Shown: piece by piece, positions 8,621-17,094 of the stretch | How positions within the stretch are numbered: position 1 is the stretch's first letter | How the letters are laid out: every line of letters begins with the position of its first letter | NCBI RefSeq assembly: GCF_034424175.1 | Contig: NZ_CP139986.1 | Span: forward strand, 3,224,001 to 3,288,000 | Source of the DNA: Kluyvera intermedia | GTDB lineage: Bacteria > Pseudomonadota > Gammaproteobacteria > Enterobacterales > Enterobacteriaceae | Direction of reading: 5' to 3' | DNA length: 64,000 bases | Program-made: the position numbers and the translations under genes | The notes under the pieces: generated by a model | What the model was told of the DNA's origin: nothing | The model's input: only the letters and a program-made list of their open reading frames with translations | The model's database searches: none

Positions 8621-8652
8621 CTCCTTTGTTAATCAGTAGATTAACAAAGGAG
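8621..8652 (+). promoter_or_regulatory. Perfect 13-bp hairpin covering the ybhB Shine-Dalgarno
   Basis: CTCCTTTGTTAAT (8621-8633) and ATTAACAAAGGAG (8640-8652) are perfectly complementary across a 6-base loop. The right arm contains the AAAGGAG of a very strong ribosome binding site 7 bases before the ybhB ATG at 8660. Folding would hide this site. No T tract follows, so it is unlikely to be a simple bioA terminator. Confidence 0.75.
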
Positions 8653-8659
8653 GCAGTCG

Positions 8660-9136
8660 ATGAAATTAGTCAGCCATGACCTGCGTGACGGCGAAAAACT
8701 TCCACAGCAGCAGGTATTCAACGGGATGGGTTATGAGGGCGATAATATTTCTCCCCATCTGGCATGGGACGACGTGCCTGCCGGAACCAAAAGCTTTGTG
8801 GTGACCTGCTACGATCCGGATGCGCCAACCGGTTCCGGCTGGTGGCACTGGATTGTCGCCAATCTTCCCGCTGATACTCGCGAACTGCCCACTGGTAGCG
8901 GCTCGGGAATGGTGAATTTACCTGCTGGTGCACTGCAAACCCGCACCGATTTCGGTAAAGCCGGTTACGGTGGCGCGGCTCCGCCAAAAGGCGAAACTCA
9001 CCGCTATATCTTTACGGTGCATGCACTGGATGTCGATAAAATCGACGTTGACGAAGGTGCCAGCGGAGCGATGGTCGGGTTCAACGTTCACTTCCACAGT
9101 CTGGCGAGTGCAACGATTACCGCGCTTTTTAGCTAA
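8660..9136 (+). CDS. ybhB: YbhB, PEBP/Raf-kinase-inhibitor-like protein
   Basis: A 158-residue cytoplasmic protein of the phosphatidylethanolamine-binding protein family. The family core is clear: YDPDAPTGSGWWHW near residue 53 and the GETHRYIFTVHALD block near residue 110 that shape the anion-binding pocket. Length matches E. coli YbhB. The molecular role in bacteria is not known; family members bind phosphorylated ligands and can affect signalling. It follows bioA at 70 bases, and its ribosome binding site lies in a perfect hairpin (8621-8652). Confidence 0.94.
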   Translation: MKLVSHDLRDGEKLPQQQVFNGMGYEGDNISPHLAWDDVPAGTKSFVVTCYDPDAPTGSGWWHWIVANLPADTRELPTGSGSGMVNLPAGALQTRTDFGKAGYGGAAPPKGETHRYIFTVHALDVDKIDVDEGASGAMVGFNVHFHSLASATITALFS

Positions 9137-9153
9137 TCACATTCACATCTTTA

Positions 9154-9186
9154 AGCCCTGCAAGGGAAACTTTGCGGGGCTTTTTT
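9154..9186 (+). terminator. Intrinsic terminator after ybhB
   Basis: A GC-rich stem (AGCCCTGCAA pairing with TTGCGGGGCT, imperfect) followed by six T residues, 17 bases after the ybhB stop. It is well placed to end the bioA-ybhB transcript before the mtl control region. Confidence 0.85.
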
Positions 9187-9278
9187 ACATCTGTCGTGCA
9201 GCGAGTTGTAATTTTATGACGTAAACAGTGCCAGGAATGGGGAAAACGATGAGAAGTACGACGAGGAGAAAAACATCT

Positions 9279-9454
9279 TGTGAATACGATCACAATTCAA
9301 ATACAAAGACGCAAAAAATAAAGGTGATATTAATCACAAAAAATCCGTCAACAGCGGCGATTTTTTAACTTTGTAGGCGAGTTACAAGCCTTTATGTGAT
9401 CAAGGTCACTCAAAACAAGCTTTGACAGGGGGGCGAATAGTGATCTTAATCACA
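9279..9454 (+). promoter_or_regulatory. Array of four CRP-like sites upstream of mtlA
   Basis: Four TGTGA-N6-TCACA-like sites are visible: 9279-9294 (both half-sites perfect), 9323-9338 (GGTGA/TCACA), 9395-9410 (TGTGA/TCACT) and 9439-9454 (AGTGA/TCACA). The E. coli mtlA promoter is known for several CRP sites, so this is a full catabolite-controlled mtl promoter. The rest of the 455-base gap between ybhB and mtlA holds the ybhB terminator and an untranslated leader; no other gene is seen. Confidence 0.85.
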
Positions 9455-9591
9455 AATCCCCCTCGAGTACGCGAGATGAAAACGGCGTGATAGAGTCGAT
9501 TTTGCATACAGAACGACTGGATGGTTTTTGGCGAAACCACCACAACTATGACGACGCGTAACGTCTTTACGCGCACCACGAGGGGTGTTTT

Positions 9592-11568
9592 ATGTTATCA
9601 CCAGATATCAAGGTCAAGGTACAGAATTTTGGCCGTTTTCTCAGCAATATGGTGATGCCCAATATTGGCGCATTCATTGCCTGGGGTTTGATTACCGCAT
9701 TATTTATTCCAACAGGCTGGCTGCCTAATGAAACGTTAGCCAAGCTGGTTGGCCCAATGATCACCTATTTGCTGCCGCTGTTAATCGGCTATACCGGTGG
9801 TCGTCTTATCGGCGGCGAGCGCGGCGGCGTGGTCGGTGCTATCACCACCATGGGCGTTATCGTCGGCGCAGATATGCCGATGTTTATGGGCGCGATGATT
9901 GCCGGCCCGCTCGGCGGCTGGGCGATTAAGCGCTTCGACCGCTGGGTTGACGGTAAAATCAAAAGCGGCTTCGAGATGCTGGTGAACAACTTCTCTGCCG
10001 GTATTATCGGTATGCTGCTGGCGATGCTCGCCTTTATGGCGATTGGCCCAATGGTTGAAGTACTGTCGAAAGTGCTGGCATCGGGCGTTAACGTGATGGT
10101 GCAAAATAACCTGCTGCCGCTGACCTCGGTGTTTGTTGAACCGGCAAAAATTCTGTTCCTCAATAATGCGATTAACCACGGTATCTTCTCACCATTAGGT
10201 ATCCAGCAGGCGACGGAAACCGGCAAGTCTATCTTCTTCCTGATTGAAGCCAACCCGGGCCCGGGTCTGGGCGTCCTGTTAGCGTATATGTTTGTTGGCA
10301 AGGGCAGCGCGAAGCAGTCTGCGGGCGGTGCGGCCATTATTCACTTCTTCGGCGGAATTCACGAAATCTACTTCCCGTACGTGCTGATGAACCCTCGCTT
10401 AATTCTGGCGGTGATTCTGGGCGGCATGACCGGCGTGTTCACGCTGACTTTATTCAACGCAGGTCTGGTCTCCCCTGCTTCGCCGGGCTCCATCTTTGCG
10501 GTGTTGTTGATGACGCCAAAAGCCTCATTGATTGGCGTAGCGCTGTCTATTTTGGCCTCAACGCTGGTTTCCTTCCTCACCGCTTCCATGTTGCTTAAAC
10601 GCGTTCGTGTGGGTGATGAAGAGAGTAACGGTCTGTCTGAAGCCACTCGCCGCATGCAGGCCTTGAAGCAGCAGTCTAAATCCGGCGGCAAACCAACTGG
10701 TGAGCAGCCGCAGCCGGCACCGGCTCTTGATTTGTCTAAAGATTTGCAGCATGTGCGTAAGATCATTGTGGCCTGTGATGCGGGTATGGGATCGAGCGCC
10801 CTCGGTGCAGGCGTGCTGCGCAAAAAGGTGAAAGATGCAGGTCTGACCCATATTTCAGTCACCAACTGCGCGATCAACAGCCTGCCTGAAGATGTCGATC
10901 TGGTGATAACCCATCAGGATTTAACCGAACGCGCCATGCGCCATGCACCGCACGCCATGCATATTTCGCTGAGCAACTTCCTGGATAGCGGGCTGTACAC
11001 CGATTTAACCACTCGCCTGATGGTGGCAAAACTGCCTCCTGCAGCGAACGATAATCGACTGATTAACCAAACAATCATCGCCGCCAATGACGAGGCATTT
11101 GATGCCAGTGAGCGCGATGAGAATCTGTTCAAACTGAGCGCTGACAACATCTTCCTCAACTTAACCGCCGACAATAAAGCGCAGGCCATTCGCTTTGCCG
11201 GTGAAATGCTGGTCGCTGGCGGCTACGTTGAGCCGGACTACATTGATGCCATGCTGGCGCGGGAAGCATTAACCACCACCTACCTGGGAGAGTCTATCGC
11301 CGTCCCACACGGCACCGTAGAGGCCAAAGACCGCGTGCTTCATACCGGGATTGTCATTTGCCAATATCCACAAGGCGTTCGATTCGGCGACGAGCCCGAC
11401 GATATTGCCCGACTGGTTATCGGCATTGCCGCCCGCAATAACGAGCACGTTCAGGTTATCGCCCGCCTTGCCAACGCGCTGGATGATAAAGACGTTATCG
11501 AGCGTCTGACGCAGACCACCAGCGTCCAGGAAATCTTGCAGATCCTGTCAGGCGAGCAAGCAGCATAA
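9592..11568 (+). CDS. mtlA: PTS mannitol-specific EIICBA transporter
   Basis: MtlA imports D-mannitol and phosphorylates it to mannitol-1-phosphate. The 658-residue protein keeps all three PTS domains in order: a membrane EIIC domain (about 1-345) with the conserved LLIGYTGGR, GADMPMFMG and GGIHEIYFPYVL segments; EIIB (about 375-470) with the phospho-cysteine in VACDAGMGSSALGAG; and EIIA (about 515-655) with the phospho-histidine in IAVPHGTVEAKD. The EIIC half is close to E. coli MtlA, while the linker and the end of EIIC diverge. It is first of an mtlA-mtlD-mtlR operon under four CRP-like sites. The position between ybhB and ybhC is unusual; in E. coli mtlADR lies near 81 min. Whether this is the only copy cannot be told here. 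Confidence 0.95.
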   Translation: MLSPDIKVKVQNFGRFLSNMVMPNIGAFIAWGLITALFIPTGWLPNETLAKLVGPMITYLLPLLIGYTGGRLIGGERGGVVGAITTMGVIVGADMPMFMGAMIAGPLGGWAIKRFDRWVDGKIKSGFEMLVNNFSAGIIGMLLAMLAFMAIGPMVEVLSKVLASGVNVMVQNNLLPLTSVFVEPAKILFLNNAINHGIFSPLGIQQATETGKSIFFLIEANPGPGLGVLLAYMFVGKGSAKQSAGGAAIIHFFGGIHEIYFPYVLMNPRLILAVILGGMTGVFTLTLFNAGLVSPASPGSIFAVLLMTPKASLIGVALSILASTLVSFLTASMLLKRVRVGDEESNGLSEATRRMQALKQQSKSGGKPTGEQPQPAPALDLSKDLQHVRKIIVACDAGMGSSALGAGVLRKKVKDAGLTHISVTNCAINSLPEDVDLVITHQDLTERAMRHAPHAMHISLSNFLDSGLYTDLTTRLMVAKLPPAANDNRLINQTIIAANDEAFDASERDENLFKLSADNIFLNLTADNKAQAIRFAGEMLVAGGYVEPDYIDAMLAREALTTTYLGESIAVPHGTVEAKDRVLHTGIVICQYPQGVRFGDEPDDIARLVIGIAARNNEHVQVIARLANALDDKDVIERLTQTTSVQEILQILSGEQAA

Positions 11569-11623
11569 GGTTGTGGGGGCCACCCGCCCCCGCTACGGAT
11601 AGTCTTTTTTTGGAGTCCTATTT

Positions 11624-12781
11624 ATGAAAGCAATTCATTTTGGTGCAGGGAATATTGGTCGCGGCTTTATTGGCAAACTGCTGGCAGATGCGCAGGCAGA
11701 AGTCACCTTTGCCGATGTTAACCAGCCGTTAGTCGATCAGTTAGCCCATCAGCAGCACTATCAGGTCAACGTCGTAGGCGAAAACGCCCGCATTGAGCAG
11801 GTTAGTCATATTCGCGCCATCAACAGCAACAGCCCGGACGCCATTCAACAAGTTGCCCAGGCCGATATGATAACCACCGCCGTCGGCCCACAGGTTCTGA
11901 GCAAAATTGCCAATACGCTGGCGCTTGGACTCATCGCACGTCACGCCAGCGGCAACGATCGACCGATGAATATCATTGCCTGCGAAAACATGGTGCGCGG
12001 CACCAGCCAGCTTAAAACGCATGTGCTGGAGGCCATTCCCGCAGAGCTTCATGCCTGGGTGGAAGAACACGTTGGTTTTGTGGATTCTGCCGTCGATCGC
12101 ATTGTTCCTCCCAGCCTTGCGGCGAACGACGATCCACTGGAGGTGACGGTGGAGACTTTCAGCGAGTGGATTGTCGACAGTACCCAATTCAAAGGTCAGT
12201 TGCCGGACATTGCAGGAATGGAACCCACGTCCAATCTGATGGCCTACATTGAGCGTAAACTTTTTACGCTTAACACCGGTCATGCGATTACCGCTTATCT
12301 TGGGCAGTTGGCGGGACATAAAACCATTCGCGATGCCATTCTCGACCCGGCTATTCGTCAGGTAGTGCAACGCGCAATGACAGAAAGTGGCGACGTGCTG
12401 ATAAAGCGCTATGGCTTCGATCCGGCGCAGCATGCGGCCTATATCGATAAAATACTGACCCGCTTTGAGAACCCGTATTTGCACGATGATGTCGAACGCG
12501 TGGGCCGTCAGCCGCTGCGCAAATTAAGCGAGGGCGATCGTTTAATTAAGCCACTGCGTGGGACGCTGGAGTATGGCCTCCCCCACGAAAACCTGCTGAC
12601 AGGCATTGCGGCGGCATTAAGCTATCGCAGCGAGAATGACCCGCAGGCGCAAGAAATGACAACTTTATTACGCGAGAATGGCGTCGCCGATACCGTTGTT
12701 CAGGTTTGTGGCCTGAACGACCAGCCAAAACTTGTCGCAAAGATAGCGAATGTGTATAACGCCATGCAACGCAAGGCATGA
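11624..12781 (+). CDS. mtlD: Mannitol-1-phosphate 5-dehydrogenase
   Basis: MtlD oxidises mannitol-1-phosphate to fructose-6-phosphate with NAD+, feeding mannitol into glycolysis. The 385-residue protein (E. coli has 382) begins with the Rossmann motif HFGAGNIGRGFIG and includes ENMVRGTSQLK, VDSAVDRIVP and the catalytic region KLFTLNTGHA. It lies 55 bases after mtlA; the gap has a small GC hairpin and a GGAG ribosome binding site. It is the second gene of the mtl operon. Confidence 0.97.
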   Translation: MKAIHFGAGNIGRGFIGKLLADAQAEVTFADVNQPLVDQLAHQQHYQVNVVGENARIEQVSHIRAINSNSPDAIQQVAQADMITTAVGPQVLSKIANTLALGLIARHASGNDRPMNIIACENMVRGTSQLKTHVLEAIPAELHAWVEEHVGFVDSAVDRIVPPSLAANDDPLEVTVETFSEWIVDSTQFKGQLPDIAGMEPTSNLMAYIERKLFTLNTGHAITAYLGQLAGHKTIRDAILDPAIRQVVQRAMTESGDVLIKRYGFDPAQHAAYIDKILTRFENPYLHDDVERVGRQPLRKLSEGDRLIKPLRGTLEYGLPHENLLTGIAAALSYRSENDPQAQEMTTLLRENGVADTVVQVCGLNDQPKLVAKIANVYNAMQRKA

Positions 12782-12797
12782 TGCCACCCATGTGGTT

Positions 12798-12822
12798 GGC
12801 GCTGCCGGTATTCGGCAGCGCC
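12798..12822 (+). promoter_or_regulatory. 10-bp perfect hairpin between mtlD and mtlR
   Basis: GGCGCTGCCG and CGGCAGCGCC form a perfect stem with a 5-base loop. There is no T tract after it, so it probably acts as a transcript-stabilising or partial-attenuation element that sets the mtlR level relative to mtlAD. Confidence 0.55.
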
Positions 12823-12838
12823 AGATAGGAAGGGTTAG

Positions 12839-13501
12839 ATGAAACACAATCGCCTGCGCTTAGCCGCGCAAACAGAGATAAAAGAGCATCATCCGAAAGC
12901 TCCCGCACCAGGCAAGCCGCGGGCACCGGAATATGAAACCACGATGATGACCCCAATGGACGAATCTGATCTATATAAAAATCAGGCTGTTGAAAACCGA
13001 ATTCTGGAGCGGTTAAACGCGCGCCAGACGCTCACCGGCTTTATTCAGACCGCCGTGGGGTTGCTCGCGGAAGCGGTGGATTTACTGATTCTGCAAGCCT
13101 TTCGCAAAGATGACTACGCCGTGAAATATGCGGTAGAACCGCTACTGGAAGGCACTGGGCCGTTAGCAAATTTGTCGGTGAGGCTCAAGCTTATTTATGC
13201 GCTGGGCGTCATCAGCCGCGATGAATACGAAGACGTTGAGCTTTTAGTCGCGCTGAATGGCGAATTGCTTAATGAAAACAAGATCTACAGCTTTACCGAT
13301 GATGAGATTCTGGGGCCAATCAGCATGCTGCACTGCATGACGGCGCTCCCCCCGCAGCCGACGCTGCATCTGCCAGAAGATGTTGTGGATGATTCACTCA
13401 TCACCATGCAAGAGCAACGCTATCAACAAATGGTGCGTTCTACGCTGGTGCTGAGCATCACCGATTTAGTCACCAGCTTAACGCATAAGAAAGCATTTTA
13501 A
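12839..13501 (+). CDS. mtlR: Mannitol operon repressor
   Basis: MtlR lowers expression of the mtl operon; the family is helical and has no classical DNA-binding motif. The core blocks ENRILERLNARQTL, LQAFRKDDYAVKYAVEPLL and LSVRLKLIYALGVISRDEYED are strongly MtlR-like, as is TDDEILGP. The protein is 220 residues against 195 in E. coli; the added length is a basic, proline-containing N-terminal tail of roughly 40 residues. The ATG at 12839 has a clear AGGAAGGG ribosome binding site, so the longer form is preferred, although internal ATGs near 12944 could give an E. coli-like length. It is the third gene of the operon. Confidence 0.93.
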   Translation: MKHNRLRLAAQTEIKEHHPKAPAPGKPRAPEYETTMMTPMDESDLYKNQAVENRILERLNARQTLTGFIQTAVGLLAEAVDLLILQAFRKDDYAVKYAVEPLLEGTGPLANLSVRLKLIYALGVISRDEYEDVELLVALNGELLNENKIYSFTDDEILGPISMLHCMTALPPQPTLHLPEDVVDDSLITMQEQRYQQMVRSTLVLSITDLVTSLTHKKAF

Positions 13502-13605
13502 TGGGCAACAGGATGGCGTAATGCAGTCCGGGGACAGACTGATTCTGCCGTTAAGATGACGCTATTCTTTGTCAGAAGTCACCTTGTCGTTTTCCGCACA
13601 CCTAA

Positions 13606-13630
13606 GTCGCCAAAAAAACAGGCGATTTTT
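13606..13630 (+). terminator. Possible terminator of the mtl operon
   Basis: GTCGCC and GGCGAT flank an A-rich loop and are followed by five T residues, about 105 bases after mtlR. The short stem makes this a weak candidate. The rest of the mtlR-ybhC gap (13502-13716) holds an AT-rich stretch (GTATAAAAAG) that may belong to the ybhC promoter. Confidence 0.4.
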
Positions 13631-13716
13631 GTCAGTTTATCTTCCCGTTTCGCCCAACTTAGTATAAAAAGGCTGCTTTTACAGGATTCCCATTCACTTA
13701 ATTAGCCTGGAGCAAC

Positions 13717-15000
13717 ATGAACATTTTATCGGTTTCTCGTCTGGCGCTGGCATTGGCTTTTGGCGTGACACTGACGGCGTGCAGCTCAACGCCTGCGGAT
13801 CAGCGTCCATCTGACCAGTCCGCACCTGGAACGTCTTCCCGTCCGGTACTGTCAGCAGATGAAGCGCAGAATTTTACTGCCGCACGTTATTTCTCATCGC
13901 TTGATCCTAAGGCTGCCGCCTGGTCTCCATCCTCGATCTCCATTCCGGCAAAGGCTGACTTCGTTGTTGGGCCTGCGGGAACGCAGGGTGTGACGCATAC
14001 CACCCTTCAGGCTGCGGTTGATGCCGCCATTACTCGCCACAGCAGCGCACGTCAGTACATTGAAGTTCTGCCGGGTGAATATCCGGGTACCGTGTATATT
14101 CCGGCAGCCCCTGGCAGCATTACCATTTACGGTACTGGCGAGAAAGCGTCTGACGTGAAAATCGGCCTGGCCATTGACTCTGAAATGGACACAACGACCT
14201 GGCGTCGTCTGGTGAACCCAGGCGGTAAATACATGCCAGGCAAACCGGCGTGGTACATGTTCGATAACTGCCAGAGCAAGCGTAGCGCCACCATCGGCGT
14301 GATGTGCTCCGCAGTCGTCTGGTCACAAAACAGCGGTCTGCAGATGCAGAACCTGACCATTGAAAACAACCTGGGTGACAGCGTGGATGCGGGTACGCAC
14401 CAGGCCGTTGCGCTGCGTACCGATGGCGACAAAACTCAGTTGAACAAGGTCAATATTCTGGGTCGTCAGAATACCTTCTTCGTCACCAACAGCGGCGTTG
14501 ATAACCGTCTGCAGAATAACCGCCAAACCCGTACGCTGGTCAGCAACAGCTACATTGAAGGCGATGTGGATATCGTTTCCGGTCGCGGCGCAGTAGTGTT
14601 TGATAACACCGACTTCCGCGTGGTGAATTCCCGCACTCAGCAGGAAGGTTACGTGTTCGCCCCGGCTACGCAGTCCAACATCTTCTACGGCTTCCTGGCC
14701 ACCAACAGCCGCTTTACCGCAGCCGGTGACGGCGTGGCGCAGCTGGGACGTTCTCTGGACGTCGACAGCAATACCAACGGTCAGGTTGTGATTCGCGATA
14801 GCGTGATTAACGAAGGCTTTAACGGTGCAAAACCGTGGGCTGACGCCGCCATGTCAAAACGTCCATTCAGCGGCAATACCGGCGCGAAGGATGAGAAAGG
14901 CGAGATGAAACGCGATCTGAACGACCGTAACTTCAACCGCATGTGGGAGTACAACAACCGCGGCGTGGGAAGTCATGTGATGGCGGAAGCTAAGCAGTAA
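13717..15000 (+). CDS. ybhC: YbhC, outer-membrane lipoprotein of pectinesterase fold
   Basis: The 427-residue protein begins with a lipoprotein signal (lipobox LTAC, Cys22) followed by Ser-Ser, which predicts sorting to the outer membrane. The remainder is a right-handed beta-helix of the pectin methylesterase family (TLQAAVDAAI, YIEVLPGEYPGTVYIP, DIVSGRGAVVFDN). In E. coli YbhC is reported as an acyl-CoA thioesterase-like lipoprotein with no proven pectinesterase activity. It stands alone after the mtl operon and has its own terminator. In several relatives hut genes lie between ybhB and ybhC; here mtl takes that place. Confidence 0.94.
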   Translation: MNILSVSRLALALAFGVTLTACSSTPADQRPSDQSAPGTSSRPVLSADEAQNFTAARYFSSLDPKAAAWSPSSISIPAKADFVVGPAGTQGVTHTTLQAAVDAAITRHSSARQYIEVLPGEYPGTVYIPAAPGSITIYGTGEKASDVKIGLAIDSEMDTTTWRRLVNPGGKYMPGKPAWYMFDNCQSKRSATIGVMCSAVVWSQNSGLQMQNLTIENNLGDSVDAGTHQAVALRTDGDKTQLNKVNILGRQNTFFVTNSGVDNRLQNNRQTRTLVSNSYIEGDVDIVSGRGAVVFDNTDFRVVNSRTQQEGYVFAPATQSNIFYGFLATNSRFTAAGDGVAQLGRSLDVDSNTNGQVVIRDSVINEGFNGAKPWADAAMSKRPFSGNTGAKDEKGEMKRDLNDRNFNRMWEYNNRGVGSHVMAEAKQ

Positions 15001-15015
15001 TTTAGCGTCATTGAT

Positions 15016-15047
15016 TAAGGGCTCATGGTTATCATGAGCCCTTTTTT
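15016..15047 (+). terminator. Intrinsic terminator after ybhC
   Basis: A strong stem AAGGGCTCAT / ATGAGCCCTT with a short loop and a run of seven T residues, starting 16 bases after the stop codon. Confidence 0.9.
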
Positions 15048-15080
15048 TGGCCTGCGAAAATTGCCGAACAACACCGTCGC

Positions 15081-15146
15081 GTAGGCCTGATAAGCGTTGC
15101 GCCATCAGGTATTGCCAAATGGCGGCGTGTGCCTTATCCGGCCTAC
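15081..15146. repeat. REP/BIME-type palindromic repeat
   Basis: Inverted REP-like units (GTAGGCCTGATAAG ... CTTATCCGGCCTAC) between the convergent ends of ybhC and pgl. This is the repeat class common between genes in E. coli and its relatives. Confidence 0.85.
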
Positions 15147-15150
15147 CTTA

Positions 15151-16146
15151 TCAATGTGCGTTAATCACGACCCACATTGGGCCCTGACCTACCGCATAAC
15201 GCCCTTTCTCCTGCAACAGTCCCTGCTCGCCGGTGATTTCATACACCGCGATATGGTGCGATTTCTGCCCAGCAGCCACCAGATATTTTCCGCTGTTGTC
15301 GATGTTAAAGCCGCGCGGCTGAGTTTCGGTTGGCTGGAAACCTTCTAATGACAGCACGCTACCATCAACTGATACGCTAAATACGGTAATCAGGCTAGAA
15401 GTACGGTCACAGGCGTACAGGTGACGACCATCCGGGGTAATATGGATATCCGCCGCCCAGCGCGTATCAGAGAAGTCGGCTGGCATCATATCCAGCGTTT
15501 GTACGCACTCAATTTTGCCGTGCGGATCTTTCAACTCCCAGACGTTAACGGTGCCGTTCAGTTCGTTTACGCAATAGGCGTACTGCTCATTCGGGTGGAA
15601 CACCAGGTGGCGAGGGCCTGCACCTTCCACGGTGGTCACTTCCGCAGGAGTTTGCGCAGATAAGAAGCCATCGTCGCTTAAGGTAAACAGGCAAATACGA
15701 TCTTGCTTCAACGCGGGAACCCACAGAGTACGGTTATCCGGGGAGATGTTCGCTGAGTGGCAACCATCGAGACCTTCCTGCACCGTTACGGTATCGCGCG
15801 GCAGACCGTCTTCCAGACGGATCACGCTCACGTTGGCCTGGTTATATGAGGCACTAAAGACGAAGTTGCCTTTGCGATCGGTGGAGATATGCGTCGGGCT
15901 GCCCGGCAGCGGGGCTTCGGCGGCAAAGGTCAGCGCACCATCGTCCGGGGCAATACGGTAAGCCAGTACGCGAAATTCCGGGCGCACGCCAACATACAAG
16001 AAACGTTTATCAGGGCTTACGACCATCGGCTGTACCTGACCTGGAACATCCACCACCTGAACCAGCTTAAGGCTACCGTCATGGTTCAGCGTCCAGACGT
16101 GGATCTGCTGACTTTCCGGGCTGGCGGTATAAACGGTCTGTTTCAT
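15151..16146 (-). CDS. pgl: 6-phosphogluconolactonase
   Basis: Pgl hydrolyses 6-phosphogluconolactone in the oxidative pentose phosphate pathway. The 331-residue length equals E. coli Pgl (YbhE). It is a seven-bladed beta-propeller of the lactonase family, with repeated blade motifs such as VVSPDKRFLYVGVRP, ISTDRKGNFVFSASYN, HITPDGRHLYACDRTS and FNIDNSGKYLVAAGQ. It is read leftward as a single gene, back to back with ybhA. Confidence 0.97.
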   Translation of the reverse strand: MKQTVYTASPESQQIHVWTLNHDGSLKLVQVVDVPGQVQPMVVSPDKRFLYVGVRPEFRVLAYRIAPDDGALTFAAEAPLPGSPTHISTDRKGNFVFSASYNQANVSVIRLEDGLPRDTVTVQEGLDGCHSANISPDNRTLWVPALKQDRICLFTLSDDGFLSAQTPAEVTTVEGAGPRHLVFHPNEQYAYCVNELNGTVNVWELKDPHGKIECVQTLDMMPADFSDTRWAADIHITPDGRHLYACDRTSSLITVFSVSVDGSVLSLEGFQPTETQPRGFNIDNSGKYLVAAGQKSHHIAVYEITGEQGLLQEKGRYAVGQGPMWVVINAH

Positions 16147-16275
16147 GACTACTCCTTTTAGGAAAACGTAGAATTGCGGCGAAGTTTCGCAGCCTGCTTC
16201 ACATCATTTTGCCGCACAGGTATCTCGGTGTACCATCCTGAACAGCGAATTTTCTCTTTAACTCGAGACATAACT

Positions 16276-17094
16276 ATGACTGCACGTGTAATTGCCCTGG
16301 ATCTAGACGGAACGCTCCTGACACCAAAGAAAACCCTGCTGCCTTCTTCTGTGGAAGCGCTGAATCGCGCCCGCGCCGCAGGGTATCAATTAATGATTGT
16401 GACCGGTCGTCACCACGTTGCTATTCATCCTTTTTATCAGGCACTGGCGTTAGATACACCTGCAATTTGTTGTAATGGCACTTATTTGTATGATTACCAA
16501 GCGAAAAAAGTACTGGATGCCGATCCGATGCCGGTAGAAAAAGCCCAGCAACTGATTACATTGCTGGATGAACACCAGGTTCACGGCCTGATGTATGTCG
16601 ACGATACCATGATGTACCAGCATCCTACCGGCCACGTTATCCGCACCAGCAACTGGGCACAGACGCTGCCGGAAGATCAGCGTCCATCATTTACTCAGGT
16701 GGATTCTCTGGCTCAGGCCGCGCACGACGTCAAAAACGTGTGGAAATTCGCCCTCACCGATGAAGATGGCGAAAAATTGCAGAACTTTGCTAAACACGTT
16801 GAGCAGACGCTGCAACTGGAGTGCGAATGGTCATGGCACGATCAGGTGGATATTGCCCGCCAGGGTAACAGCAAGGGCAAACGCCTGACCCAGTTTGTCA
16901 CGTCACAGGGCTGGTCCATGCAGGACGTGATTGCTTTTGGCGATAACTTTAACGATATCAGTATGCTGGAAGCTGCCGGAACCGGCGTGGCGATGGGTAA
17001 TGCCGATGACGCAGTAAAAGCCCGCGCCAACGTGGTGATCGGCGAAAACACCACGGATGCTATCGCCGATTTTATCTATAAAAATCTGCTGTAA
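16276..17094 (+). CDS. ybhA: Pyridoxal phosphate / sugar phosphate phosphatase, HAD family
   Basis: A 272-residue HAD-superfamily Cof-type phosphatase. E. coli YbhA acts on pyridoxal 5'-phosphate and some sugar phosphates. Motif I is ALDLDGTLLTPKK, motif II is IVTGRH, motif III is the lysine in NSKGKRL, and motif IV is GDNFNDISMLEAAG. The ATG at 16276 (MTARVIALDLDG) matches the family start; an in-frame ATG at 16174 would add 34 residues without similarity. Confidence 0.96.
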   Translation: MTARVIALDLDGTLLTPKKTLLPSSVEALNRARAAGYQLMIVTGRHHVAIHPFYQALALDTPAICCNGTYLYDYQAKKVLDADPMPVEKAQQLITLLDEHQVHGLMYVDDTMMYQHPTGHVIRTSNWAQTLPEDQRPSFTQVDSLAQAAHDVKNVWKFALTDEDGEKLQNFAKHVEQTLQLECEWSWHDQVDIARQGNSKGKRLTQFVTSQGWSMQDVIAFGDNFNDISMLEAAGTGVAMGNADDAVKARANVVIGENTTDAIADFIYKNLL

